Below are positions 33,872 through 45,085 of a DNA stretch of 64,000 nt, one piece after another; position 1 is the stretch's first letter, and each line of letters opens with the position of its first letter. Under the pieces are notes generated by a model that worked only from the letters and a program-made list of their open reading frames with translations, had not been told where the DNA came from and did no database searches. The position numbers were made by a program, and so were the translations under genes. Source of the DNA: Isoetes taiwanensis (lineage: Eukaryota > Streptophyta > Lycopodiopsida > Isoetales > Isoetaceae). The stretch is taken from contig JAJEKV010000180.1 of the NCBI GenBank assembly GCA_021234155.1, positions 496,001 through 560,000 of the forward strand. The letters run 5' to 3'.

Positions 33872-35711
33872 TGATACAATAAAAGAAACTCAACAGTTCG
33901 ATTGACTGAAACACAAAGAAATAACACTCCAATCTTTAGGAGGAATTAAACCATCCAACCGGGCTCAGGTTTCCTAGCAAGAAATCGGTATCTCGCTAAG
34001 ACTTCAACTAAACCGGAATTCTTCAATTGTTTGGCAAACTAGGTTATATCCAAAAGTAGTAGAAGGCGTAGGGTTTTCTGTTAGATCCAGGCAGAGACTA
34101 CTTTCAATCAAGAAGTAACAGTAGTATTCTCAGAGTATTTACTATGATCAGAGATCTCTATGATAATAACGGGATTATTCTTTTTCATAACTCAGTCCTT
34201 GCAGGGGAAGGTCAACAGACTCAAATGCTTTATGGTGCTATTATCAATACAGTGATGCATGGCAGATGGTCCCACTCCCTTGACTCTTGGAAGCATAATG
34301 GTGTAACTGGTTACAGAGTCAATTCTGCTTACAGATTTCTCATGAGGCATCAGACTGTCACCATTCACCTTAAATGGGGAGTTTCTTCGGATACAGCTAG
34401 ACAGAATCTCAAATTTATGTGGAGCAGCCCAATTAATCCGAAGATCAAGGCCTTTATGTGGCAGCTCTGGCATAAAGGGCAGGCAACTAACTGTAAGAGG
34501 TTTAAGCTTTCAATGATTAACTCTGATATTTGTGACAGATGTCTAGCCGACAATGAAAACCATCTATTTAGATCTTGCCTATGGTCTGAATGGGTTCTGG
34601 AACTGGCCTCTGAGATCCTTGGCCAAAACTTAGTTACCCTGAACCAGAAGGATTTCTTCATGCCTAACAACCCTACGGACTGGAGAATTTATATCCTCCT
34701 GTGGAGAATTTGGAAAGGGAGAAACTCCTTAATTTTTTATTATGAAATTATATCCCCAGAAGGAATTATAAAACAGGTATTGTATGATATCAATTGGATC
34801 TTATGTGTTAATGCATGAGTTGATTATTATTGCAGATACCCTGTTCCTGATGACCAGGCGGCTCAAATGGAAAAGGAAGAAAGCCGAGCACGACAAGGAA
34901 TGGATCAAATTCTTGACCCGAAGAGACACCTCTGCACATGTAGAAGCCATCTGCTTTTATGGTTGCTGCTGTGATCAGAACTTCAACATTCGAAGAGAGC
35001 TGATCTGCGAAGCCAAAGATGCCAAAGGAAGACTCAACATGGCCAAGGCGGACACTTGTAGGTGCATCTATTGCACTTTCCATATGATCATGAAAGGGAA
35101 AGCAAGGAAGAGGATGAACCTGCACCTCAAAGGATTTCACTAGTTTATATCTGATACTGTTTCAAGGAAACTCTGTTTTTCCAGTTACCTAAATCTCTAA
35201 ACAATCTCTAATTTTCTCTAGGGTTACACTTCCCTTGAAAAAAGTTTTTGTATATTTTAAATTATACTTAATATAAATAGGTGCCTTCAATAAAAAAAAA
35301 AAGTATTTATAAGGAGGAATCATCCCTTTTCCGGAAACTTCTTAATAGACAGCAAATAGTGGTTAAAAAGGTGAATAGGTATAAATAATTGGGATTCGGC
35401 TATGATTAGCATGAATCCGGCCTTTTCTACCAGCCATGGATCGATCTTCAGGGCCAGTCCCGGAGAACTCGTTCATGTTATAAAAATCAGATATTAACAA
35501 CCGCGACCCGTTATCAGCCAAGGGTTTGTGTTTATTTAAAAGAAATCTATGGTTCATATCTTCTATATAAATCTTATAAATGAAACTTCTTTGAATACCC
35601 CTTAACATAACATGACAAATTCCCTAGCCACCATTTACTAGATTTTAAATTATTATTTCCAAGTGTGTTGAACCTGAACTGCTCCCCCAAGCCGGCGGTT
35701 AAGCCGTAACA
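33872..35711 (-). repeat. 3' LTR of chromovirus, split by a LINE
   Basis: LTR halves lie at 33872-34128 and 35303-35711. On the minus strand the bases just before it (35712-35729) read gaagggaaggatt, a fitting polypurine tract. The intact sister LTR at 45086-45745 shows the unbroken sequence cagtagtatttataagg across the insertion point. Confidence 0.92.
34129..35302 (+). mobile_element. 5'-truncated L1-type LINE inserted in LTR
   Basis: 1174 bp flanked by the 6 bp duplication AGTATT (34123-34128 and 35303-35308), with an 11-base poly-A tail after a cttcaataaa end. It encodes the C-terminus of L1 ORF2 (34144-34818): WSSPINPKIKAFMWQLWHKG, ICDRCLADNENHLFRSC and WRIYILLWRIWKGRNSLIF, the plant zf-RVT type of region. 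A second open stretch at 34784-35143 is probably 3' sequence. The short poly-A and exact duplications mark normal target-primed insertion. Confidence 0.92.
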
Positions 35712-36060
35712 ATCCTTCCCTTCATGAGATTAAACGTCCGCGTTAATCTCGAGGAAAAATTGTTCATCCTAATTCTGTCAAGGATGTTTAGCTCTATAGC
35801 CTCAGTTCATTTAGAGGTTATAGACTTTTTCATTTCAATTCAGTTAGAAATGGCCTCAAGTCGGTTAGAGGGCTTTCATCCCTATTCAGTTAGAGATGGC
35901 CTCAAGACAATTAGAGGACTTGATATCTTTACAATCATTAGTAAAGAATTTAAAGATACTATGCATATCAATCTTTAGATATTTTATAGATAAAGTAATT
36001 GCAAGTTTTAATACTACAAAATTCCAAATATAAAGTTTGAAGGTCTCTGAACTTTGCCCA
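35712..36060. other. Chromovirus 3' untranslated region
   Basis: Between the chromodomain-like tail and the 3' LTR. It contains the polypurine tract at its left end and short repeats of cagttagagatggcctcaag-type sequence at 35810-35920. No gene. Confidence 0.5.
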
Positions 36061-36455
36061 TTATTCTTGCAAAGTTCGTTTATATTCTTCCACCAATGAG
36101 CCGTATTCTTTTAATTGAATCTTAGAATACCATACCGCATCAGTGGACAGATGAAATTTAAATTTCACTAGATACCTTCGATAGGAGGAACTCCTAGTCT
36201 CCTTATCTTGGTGTGTGAGTATTTTCTTCGGTTCCAGCACCTCTTCATCACCCTTGATATTGGGAGGTTCTGATTGCTCTATTTTCTGCAAAATCTCAGG
36301 AGAAATTTAACTTCCCTTATAGGGTTTCAGTATTCCCACGTTAAAAACTGGATGCAAGTTAGTCCATTTCCCATGTAAACGACAAGCATTCTCACCGACT
36401 TTGTCGTCAACTTGGAATGGACCATAATACCTAGGTGCCAGTTTTACATACCGAT
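36061..36455 (-). pseudogene. pol: Integrase C-terminus and chromodomain-like tail
   Basis: Minus strand, directly continuing the cut integrase: NRYVKLAPRYYGPF, then HGKWTNLHPVFNVGILKPYK, a stop, then ILTHQDKETRSSSYRRYLVK and DAVWYSKIQLKEYGSLVEEY. The YLVKFK...AVW spacing is that of a chromodomain, which in chromoviruses targets integration to marked chromatin. Confidence 0.75.
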
Positions 36456-37315
36456 TCTAGAGCCTAGTTGAACTCCAACACAAACCAACAACCATGCTGG
36501 CATGACAAACTTGTATAGTGGATTACAAGGTAATAATGGAACAAGCTCTAAGCTTGCAACTCCCTTGTTCGCAAAACAATGACGCCAACAGCATAAGAGC
36601 TTATAAAACTCGAGAGGAACATCGACTCATCCTAAGAACCACCCAACTCTGCGAGGCGCGTCATGCCAACAAAGGCCATCCATCTGCAAGCCAACCAATC
36701 ATGGGGATACATGCAACCATGCCAATTGACCTCAACCTGTAACCTGCAAAAACCACCAAATGCAACCCATGGGGCATGAGGGCCCTAACCCAAGCACGAG
36801 GGCCACCAAACCTCTGGCACGAGGGCGAACGCTCACGCAAAACCACCAAATGCAACATCCACTAGGCACAAGGCCTCTAACCCAGGCACGAGGGCAAATA
36901 CTCACGAAGCGAAGGCCACCACAAAAAAAATCCACACCTCCGACACGAGAGCCATCCTCTCATTGGCATCCCAGCAAAAAACCACCAATCACGAAAGAGA
37001 AACACCGCAATATCAAACACTCGGCACCAGGACTATAAGTTACTGCAGGAGGGCTCAAGATTATCAAGAACAAGAATGCTAGAAGCTACTTCCTAGAAAG
37101 AACAAAGACATGAGGGCAGAGAACAAAAAGGCCAAACAAGAAACTATCTAAAAATACTAGGGGCCCAAAGGCAGAAGGGGGTGGGAGGGGGGGCAAGCGA
37201 CCTAATGAGGAGAGGCTTGAGAAACGGCTGATAGAGACAAAAAGGAGACAAACAGACTTAAATACTCCAAAGGGAACACTCTAAAGAGGACACGTCAACT
37301 AGCCTCAAGAAGCGG

Positions 37316-37353
37316 ATTTATCTGCTTATCTCGAAACGCAGATAAATCGTACT
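37316..37353 (+). terminator. Terminal hairpin of copy A of the rolling-circle-like element
   Basis: Stem ATTTATCTGC (37316-37325), loop of 12, stem GCAGATAAAT (37338-37347), then six bases to the copy end. The same hairpin sits at 40855-40886 at the right end of copy B. Hairpins near the 3' end serve as stop signals in rolling-circle transposons. Confidence 0.7.
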
Positions 37354-38369
37354 TCTAGAGCCTAGTTGAACTCCAACACAAACCAACAACCATGCTGAAA
37401 AAAGAGGCAGTAAAACCAGATAGTGACTACGTCCTTGCATCTAGAAAGCTAGGTAGCAACCAACATGCCCAGTGCAACCGTGACAACGTAGATAAGGGAA
37501 GAGAAACGAGCACGGACCTCATCTCTAAACTCTAAAGTGGAACGAAGTCTAAAGGCCAGATCCAAGCAAGACGAATGAACCAAAGAGAATCAATAAGCAC
37601 ACAAAACGAAATAAAGACAACTAACGAGTGCATGCAAGCTAACCTAAAGGTTCAAAGCCACTCATACATACAAAAAGGAGCAGGGAAAACGCAGCAAGAC
37701 ATTGAGAGGGGTACACAAAGCAGGTCCCGACAACTAACAGCACAAAAGGAACACTAAAATAGAGATGGAACAAATGCTAAAAAGCCAACAGGAATTCACA
37801 TACAACCTCCAACTGCAAGAGAGCAAGTACAAAAGAAGACATGTAAAATACGTTAAGAGTACAAAACTACCAATATAATACCACTTGAATAAGAGCAGCA
37901 AAGCTCCAAACTTCACAAGGCCTAAGACTACAAAGCTCTAGAATAACACAGCACCAAAACAGAAATGAGATCAGTGCAACTCAAAGCGTACACAGACGAA
38001 AATCTACAAAACTGAGCTATGCATCCATAAGGACATAGTTTGAGAAAGGCAAAAGAGAAAGCTTAAGCAAGTACACCTCCTAACACCCCAAACAAATTAT
38101 GCACAAATTAAAGCATGCAAAGGCTAGAAAAAATGAAGGAAAGATGAGGCCAAGGAAAGAGAGAATCAAGCTATATACCCCCGTAAAATACCCAAAAACC
38201 GACTCAAAACAAAGCAAGGAGAAAGGCTAGCATGTACCAAGAACTGAAAAAGGATGAAGGCTAAACAAAGTTTGATGACCAAAACTAAGCAAGAAAGCAC
38301 TGGCATGAAGGTTGTCTTATAAGCACCCAAGCCAAACAACTAAATAAGGCCTACAAGAGAAAGGGTTCT

Positions 38370-39555
38370 ATGCCACACTCAATGCAAAGGAAACGGAACA
38401 CGAGTTGGGTGCGAAAATTGAGAGCATATCCATGGAGTTTATTTTATGAGTTGCGGCCTTATCATAATGCTTCTCCATTCTTAAAGGGATTGTTAGATTC
38501 CTGGCACACAGTCAAAACTTTATTTCACATCAGTCCAACTGCTTGTGTACAGTTGACTGCACCTTGTTGGTGGATCCCTCTGGTAGACCATCAACCACTT
38601 TGCTTTACAGTGCACCCATTGACTCAAAGACGTTGGAAAAGTGCTGGAATCTTAACTATTGCAGCATGGTATGACTCAGGCCAGTTGCTGACATGGGAGG
38701 CTTTTCAGTTAAAGTTTCTATTGGGGCGATGGGATAGAGTTCTTTGGCAAAAAGTTGCTGATTTTCTACAGCCTATTCTGCCACACCAAGAAGATATTTT
38801 GGTATGGGTTTGTCATGAAGAAATTAAGGAGTGCAAACTTGTGAACTCTATGTATCGCTTGTTGCTTGATACCGATATTCTTCCTCCGCCTAATAAGTGG
38901 TCTCTTCAACTTCCTCCTCTTCAATGGCGTAAGGTGTGGTCTTGGGCATGGGACAAGCTACTTCATCCTAAAGTGGCGCTTCTTTGGTGGCGATTCTTCA
39001 TAGGTGTCTCAAGGGTTAATGTGCTTGTCCATAAGTTTAACCCTAGAATATCAAATCGTCCAAGATGCAAGCGTGGATCTGAGACCATTGAGCATTGCTT
39101 TTTCATGTGTGAACACTTTAGACAGGTATGGGACTAGTTGTTTTCCCTTTTTCAGGTTTCACTAACAAGTCAACACCTGCTTTTGGCAATTTACCCAAGT
39201 ACCTGGACAGAGTTACAAGGCCAGGCTTTTCATCTAGCAGCAGGATGGTTGCTTTGGACTATCTGGAAAAGACGAAGATTGGTAATCTTCAAAGGTCTGG
39301 ATGTGGCAGATAATCGTGTTCTTCAAGAAGCTCAAGGTTACATTGTAAAGTCGTATCATTGTTCTTCACTTGCCCCTCGCAAGAGGTGATTGATTTTTGA
39401 GGAGTATTTGGATGTGCACTCTTATGCTTAGGTAGGTTGCTTCACTCGGTGGGTCTCTGCTTATCCGCTGAGATTTTATTCCTGTCTCTGCATTTATACT
39501 TGTATTTGACTCTTTGATTGAATAAAGTTTGACGTCCTTCAACAATTTTTTTTTT
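38370..39555 (+). pseudogene. L1-type LINE ORF2 C-terminal fragment inside copy B
   Basis: A 255-codon open stretch ends in the plant zf-RVT type region: WSWAWDKLLHPKVALLWWRF, RPRCKRGSETIEHCFFMCEH. After a frame break at about 39130 it continues with LLWTIWKRRRLVIFKGLDVA (39138-39389) and an aataaag-containing 3' end at about 39520. It is either a LINE insertion or sequence captured by the surrounding element. It differs from the LINE at 34.1 kb. Confidence 0.7.
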
Positions 39556-40349
39556 TAAACAACTAACAACACCATAAGAAAATATGAAACGCTCTACCAA
39601 CATGTAACTGATCAAACTATTGAGCTTAACAACTTCAAAACCTCTATGGACAAAGTAAACACCTCAATCAAGGGTCCCTGAAGATGCAATCCTAAGCGTA
39701 TTAAATTACAAGACATCTGATCATGCCTCTCAAATGCGGACCAACCATCGCAACGATGACACTGTATAGTTCTAAGCTAATAAATATAAACACCCTATGA
39801 AATTCAAATGGAAATGTCGAAACTCATAAATTCGAGAAGAGAATTGAACAATGCAAGCATGAAAACACCACCATAAAACTTCAAAAGTAAGCAACCGAAC
39901 TCACACAAAGGACTCACACAAATAGGAACGACCAGTGCGCAACAAGATGAAATTCCCAAATTAAAGGTCCAAACCTGCAAATGAGCTTTTCACCACATCT
40001 CCACAACTAAAGTCAGTAATATCCGCTAAACATCGTCCAAAGTATAAAACATTGAATAAACTGCGCCCCACAAAAATTAGCGATCTAGTACCTCGACAAC
40101 CTGCACAACCTCCAATAATTGTTTCGTTGGCAATATAGCAAGGTCCAAATCAAGAGTCATTAGCAAAAACTAACCCAAGTCACACAACAATTTAGAGCAG
40201 AGCACTGCTAATAAGTAAAAACACCCATACACCTACAATATGAACTAAGAACGAAGATGCCACATGGGCAAACGCACTCACCAAAGGCGCTAACATCCAA
40301 GGCCCATCCAACCTATACAGAAACTAGGAAAGCAGTGCCAGACTAGATG

Positions 40350-40511
40350 CCTTAATATGCCGAGAAAGCTACCAGATGATGCAAACCATGTAATACCTAT
40401 TCCAAGTAAATGTACAATTTGGTTGCCATGCCTTAATATGCCGAGAAAGCTACCAGATGATGCAAATCATGTAATACCCATTCCAAGTAAATGTACAATT
40501 TGGTTGCCATG
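40350..40511. repeat. 81-bp tandem duplication
   Basis: Two adjacent units (40350-40430 and 40431-40511) starting ccttaatatgccgagaaagc, with only a few differences. They lie in copy B of the rolling-circle-like element. Confidence 0.92.
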
Positions 40512-40892
40512 CCTGTTAAATATCTTGTCATGCTAAATAACTTGTCAATCTGCCTTGCAAGTACCACCAAAATCACCAAAGCAACGGGCTACAATCGACC
40601 TAAGAACTGCAGTACAAACTCTGAGATGTGCCCCCAGCGGACTAGCGGCCGTCAGACTAAACCCTGATTAGCGGCCGTCAGACTAACCCCTACACCTGAG
40701 AGAAATCACCAAAATCACCAAAGCAACGGGTTACAAGCGATCTAATGAGGAGAGGCTTGAGAAACGGCTGATAGAGACAAAAGGAGAAAAACAGACTTAA
40801 ATACTCCAAAGGGAACACTCTAAAGAGGACACGTCAACTAGCCTCAAGAAGTGGATTTATCTGCTTATCTCGAAACGCAGATAAATCGTACT

Positions 40893-41876
40893 TACCCATT
40901 TTCCGTAGACGCTTCTTGGGAAGATGAGTCCAAACCCATTGATCTTTTTTGCAAACGACCTTCCTTCGTTTCTTTGCAAGTTTGGAAGTCATCAATTCCT
41001 GGCTTTTTTTGATTCGTGATTTTACCTCCCGTAAGATATCTGCAAAATCTGATCGGAAGCAAGTACTTCTCCCCCAAGTTTCGCAATTGGGGACTCCAAG
41101 GAGTATCTGTATACTATTTCAAAAGGAGTCCTTTGGGTAACTGAATGCACGGTGTTATTGTAAGCAAACTCTAGAAGATAAAGATATTCTTCCCACTGGC
41201 TTTGCCTTTATGCAACATAAGCTCTCAGCATATCTTCAATAACTCGGTTCACAATCTCGGTCTGGCCATCCGTTTGAGGATGATAAGCTGTGGAAAACTT
41301 TATAGTCGTGCCTAAGTTTTTCATAAGTCCGGCCCAAAATCTGCTACAGAATAGGGGGTCCCTATCCGTTATGATTGCATCTTGCATTCCATGGATCTTA
41401 ATTTCTTAAATATCTCGTTTAAGAAAATTTTGCTTGCTTGCGGCACAGTCATGTTGGATTTACAGGGAATAAAATGAATCTGTTTAGACAACCTGTCTAC
41501 CACTATCCAAAATTGATCATTCTTGTGAATGGTCTTTGGTAACCCTTGAATAAAATCCATGGTAATATGCTTCCATGGTTTTTCTGGAATAGGCAAAGGT
41601 TGTACCAATCCGACAGGCTTACCGGTAGAAGCTTTTATTTGTTGACAAGTGTTTCGACATACTTTCTTACATCTCTTTCAAGAAAGTAGCTTGAATTCCT
41701 CTATGTTTGGAGTATGGAGGTTCATGACATTCCTGTATCACTTTCAACCTATATGCTTGTGTAACACAAGTATGATTTCGGTAGAATAATAACCCATTAT
41801 GGATTCTATACTCTGACAAAAGGATCTCTTCCATCCTTTCGTACCTGCGCATACGAAGCGGCAAAGGAGGGATCAT
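40893..41876 (-). pseudogene. pol: Integrase of chromovirus, N-terminal and core parts
   Basis: Minus strand: zinc-binding part HEPPYSKHRGIQATFLKEM at about 41735-41670, then KPWKHITMDFIQGLPKTI and FWIVVDRLSKQIHFIPCK (core, first Asp) at 41600-41450. The rest of the core is broken by stops. The frame is cut at 40893 by the rolling-circle-like insertion and resumes at 36455. Confidence 0.82.
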
Positions 41877-41879
41877 TCA

Positions 41880-42362
41880 CATATTCCTCTTTCATTGGTT
41901 CTAAATCAACAATTTCTGTTATGGATATCGCTTGAATATTTACTTGGCTTAGTGCATCTGCAACCTGGTTCTCCTTCCCAGGCTTATATTCAAGCTGCAT
42001 CCCTTCAAAGTCCTTTATAGTGTCAATGAGCTTTAACTGCCGCGCATTGATAATATCCTGTATTTGTATATGTTTCAAACTTTGCTGATCAAAACGAGCC
42101 ACGAACTTGGATTCCATAAGATAATGTCTCCACTTCTTTAGTGCATGGACCAAGGCAATCAATTCCTTTTCATAGGTACTATACTTCTACTCCAAGGGTT
42201 TGAGCATTCGGCTGGCATAGGCTAATGGATGTCCATCTTGCATAAGTACTGCACCAATAGCATTTCCACTGGCATCGAAACAGACTATAAAAGGCTTATT
42301 CCAGTCAGGCAGCACTAATACCGGTTCAGTTTCCATGTTCTCTTTCAAAATTCGGAAAGCTT
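41880..42362 (-). pseudogene. pol: RNase H domain of chromovirus
   Basis: Minus strand: VLVLPDWNKPFIVCFDASGN and LAYASRMLKPLE, a stop, then KYSTYEKELIALVHALKKWR, RFDQQSLKHIQ and PGKENQVADALSQ. All RNase H motifs are present, with one stop near 42190-42180. Confidence 0.82.
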
Positions 42363-42378
42363 CCTCGGCTTCCAGATT

Positions 42379-43503
42379 TCAGACAAAGGGTGTATCTTTC
42401 TTTAAAAACCTACTAAGAGGAAGAATTATTTTTGCAAAATCCTTCACAAATCTTCGATAGTAACTGCATAACCACACAAAAGAACGTAAATCCTTGAGGT
42501 TTTTAGGTCGAGACCAAACAATGATAACCCTAATCTTTTCGGGATCCATCCGTATATGACCCAAGTACCCAACTTCTTGCATAAAGAACCTGCTTTTGGA
42601 TTCATTAACAAACAACTTATTCTGTCTCAGAAGGTCAAAAGCTTGTTGAAGGTGTTGTTTGTGCTCCTCAATAGTTCTACTATATATAAGTATATTGTCA
42701 AAGAAGACTACAACACTTTTCCCTAGTACCGGTGCTAAAACTCTTCCCATGAGACGGCAGAATGTTGCCGGGGCATTGGTCAGTCCAAAAGGCATTACAC
42801 GAAACTCATAATGACCAAAAGTTGTTCTGAATGATGTCTTACCAATGTCCTCTTCCTTATTTCGGATTTGGTGATATCCTGATTTCAAATCTATTTTACT
42901 AAAGATGCAAACACCTCGTAATTCATCTAATAAATCATCAGCTCTGGGTACTGGAAATTTGTCCTTAATAGTCAGCTTGTTGAGAGCTCTATAATCTACA
43001 CACATTCTATATTCTTTATCCTTCTTTTTGATTAGAATGACTGGTGCACCAAAAGGTGAACAACTAGGCCATATTAACTGACGGTCTAACAACTCTGTTA
43101 TCTGTCTTTCAAGCTCTAATTTTTCAAAGTGACTGACTCGGTAAGGTGTCCTGTTTGGAGGTTTGGCGTTTTCTTGCAATTGTATGGTATGATCTTCGGG
43201 ACTATGGGGAGGTAAATCTAGAGTTTCCTCATCTTTGAAGAGATCATCAAATTGCCTAAGAAAATTGTATAGTTCAGGGGCCACTTGTGATTGTGGGTCG
43301 GAGTTTCTTAAATAAATAAAGTACGACTCTGCTTCACTTTGTATTAACTTCTTAGCTTCTGAATATGTCAGTAGGGGTTCAACTTGAGATGTGGAATCTG
43401 TATGCAGCTTCAAAGATTGCCCTTCAACAGTTATAATCAATGTCTTTTCACGATAATGGGCATCAAACTGTTCTCGCCATCCAATTCCCAATATCACATC
43501 CAT
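42379..43503 (-). CDS. pol: Protease end and reverse transcriptase of chromovirus
   Basis: A 374-codon open frame: VILGIGWREQFDAHY, then the RT entry PYRVSHFEKLELERQI, then YRMCVDYRALNKLTIKDKFP and FRVMPFGLTNAPATFCRLM. The YxDD box reads FFDNILIYS, so the second catalytic Asp has become Asn. LRSFVWLCSYYRRFVKDFAK ends the domain. The Asp-to-Asn change should abolish polymerase activity. Confidence 0.92.
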   Translation of the reverse strand: MDVILGIGWREQFDAHYREKTLIITVEGQSLKLHTDSTSQVEPLLTYSEAKKLIQSEAESYFIYLRNSDPQSQVAPELYNFLRQFDDLFKDEETLDLPPHSPEDHTIQLQENAKPPNRTPYRVSHFEKLELERQITELLDRQLIWPSCSPFGAPVILIKKKDKEYRMCVDYRALNKLTIKDKFPVPRADDLLDELRGVCIFSKIDLKSGYHQIRNKEEDIGKTSFRTTFGHYEFRVMPFGLTNAPATFCRLMGRVLAPVLGKSVVVFFDNILIYSRTIEEHKQHLQQAFDLLRQNKLFVNESKSRFFMQEVGYLGHIRMDPEKIRVIIVWSRPKNLKDLRSFVWLCSYYRRFVKDFAKIILPLSRFLKKDTPFV

Positions 43504-43508
43504 AGATC

Positions 43509-43745
43509 CTAAGGGGCCATAATCAAAACTCTTTCTTCTGAATACTGCCCTATTTGACTAGGAGTTATCACATGTTTGTCGCACTGATTCCTGGGACCCT
43601 TCAAACCTTGCACAACTGTGATTTTTGTTTGCAAAGCACAAATAGGTAGTCTTAATTTATACACCAAGTCCTGCGAGATAAAATCATGTGTTGAACCATC
43701 GTCAAGTAAAACAGTCACATCCTGACCTTTTACTGAACCTTTCAT
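43509..43745 (-). CDS. pol: Aspartic protease of chromovirus
   Basis: Short open stretch with the retropepsin active site LLDDGSTHDFIS. It is part of the polyprotein and is cut from RT by a frame break at about 43505. The role would be polyprotein cleavage. Confidence 0.82.
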   Translation of the reverse strand: MKGSVKGQDVTVLLDDGSTHDFISQDLVYKLRLPICALQTKITVVQGLKGPRNQCDKHVITPSQIGQYSEERVLIMAP

Positions 43746-44741
43746 TTAAAACAACCATGTTTCTGGAGATCCTGCATCGGCTCCCGACAAATTCCTTAGG
43801 TATGTAATTTGCAGTCTCCCTTTTTCTTGCTCAATAGCTGCAAGCTTTCCTTTATTCCTTTCTTCCCCTTCCCTAGAAGTTTCTGGTCTGTCTTCTACAT
43901 GGTGTGATTGAGCAACTTGCCTTTCCTTAGGCGGCGGCTCTTTGAACTGTACCTTCTTTACATTTTTATCTGCCGGAGCTGTATTCTTTGGGCAGTTAGA
44001 TTGGTAATGCGGACCTCCACAATTATAACATCCAGTCTTTGGCCCTTTACTCTGTTCCTGTTTGGCCTTCTGTCCATTATTAGAGCGTTTCCCATTCCTC
44101 CCATTGAACCTGATCTTACGATCATCACGGCGTCTTTTATTTTTCTTGTCTCTTCTATTTTCAAATTTTTCTCGCTTCGGTCTTTTCTGTTCATGAGAAG
44201 GCACTCGTTCCCAAATAACTAATTTACAGGTCTTGGGATTTAATTTCCGTTCTGCAGCTCCTGCTTTCTTAATTGCATCTTCCATATGGACTGATTCAAT
44301 AAGATCTAGCTCCGCAAATATTTCCTCTCTTAACCCATTCACAAACTTTCTTAAAAGTTCATTTTCACCCAAGTTTCTAACTTATGAACCCAGATGGCTA
44401 AATTTCATGTAATAGTCGGACACCGTTTCTCCATCATTCTGTTTAACAAGGTCCCACTCTTTTTGCAATATCATGTAATAATTTGCAGGCAAGTAATGGG
44501 CTTCGAATGCACTACGAAAAGTTGTCCATGAGTTAACCTCAGGCTGCATCAATCTGCGGCCTTGCCACCAAACTTGAGCTTGTTCATTCAGATAAGTGTC
44601 CATGGCTTGCAGTTTCTCTTGTTCAGTCGCGTTAACTCTCTCAAAGAACTTTTCCCAAATCCCTAGAGAACTTATTACCTGCATTGGCTTAATGTGACTA
44701 CTCCGCCAGTAAAATATGGCAGATCCACTTTTTCTAACCAT
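43746..44741 (-). pseudogene. gag: gag of chromovirus
   Basis: Minus-strand capsid-like region (VWWQGRRLMQPEVNSWTTF, YYMKFSHLGS), then an in-frame stop near 44373, then FVNGLREEIFAELDL. A Lys/Arg-rich stretch follows, and a zinc knuckle CYNCGGPHYQSNC (CX2CX3HX4C, a variant common in plant chromoviruses) at about 44030-43990. Another stop separates it from the protease at 43743. The start of gag lies further right and is broken. Confidence 0.87.
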
Positions 44742-45070
44742 TTAGGAGCCTCGTCCTTTTTAGTTTGAGTATCAGTTTCCATGTGGACATCAGAGGATCT
44801 GGATTGGCATTAACCGTGGCGATTTTCGGTGGTGGTGGATTAGCGGTGGGGGATCTCTCGGGTAATGGTGGTGGCTGAACATTACTGGGTAGAAAACCAT
44901 AAAGTAGAGCGATCTACTCTAGATTATACTTATAATCTTACGAGATGTAGGTCCGTGGCGCCGCTTATCCGAGTAGCAATAAAATCGCCAGCTCTTAATG
45001 CCCTCACTTGTATTGATCTTCGAGAGATATTATAACGATAAGCCATCGCCACGCATTCAAGAGCCGGCCG

Positions 45071-45083
45071 GCTCTAATACCAA
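45071..45083 (-). promoter_or_regulatory. Primer binding site, initiator tRNA-Met-like
   Basis: On the minus strand, tggtattagagc follows the LTR end. It differs by one base from the common TGGTATCAGAGC site for initiator tRNA-Met. Confidence 0.85.
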
Positions 45084-45085
45084 AT

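Larger units (their letters stand above)
36456..40892 (+). mobile_element. Rolling-circle (Helentron-like) candidate, head-to-tail tandem insertion
   Basis: Cuts the chromovirus integrase. Copy A is 36456-37353 and copy B is 37354-40892. Each begins TCTAGAGCCTAGTTGAACTC and ends with a perfect 10-base stem ATTTATCTGC/GCAGATAAAT with a 12-base loop, then CGTACT. The internal junction joins end to start without extra bases. The host flanks are T and T, and joining them restores an unbroken integrase frame, so there is no target duplication. No Rep/helicase is seen, so it would be non-autonomous. The class is inferred from ends and insertion mode. Confidence 0.6.

Noticed and set aside
35363-35608. 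81-codon minus ORF, repeated at 45397-45642
   Set aside because: It is in both LTRs of the chromovirus. Conservation reflects LTR identity, and no domain is seen.
40350-40511. Possible CRISPR-like repeat array
   Set aside because: Only two adjacent 81-bp copies with no spacers, in a plant transposon.
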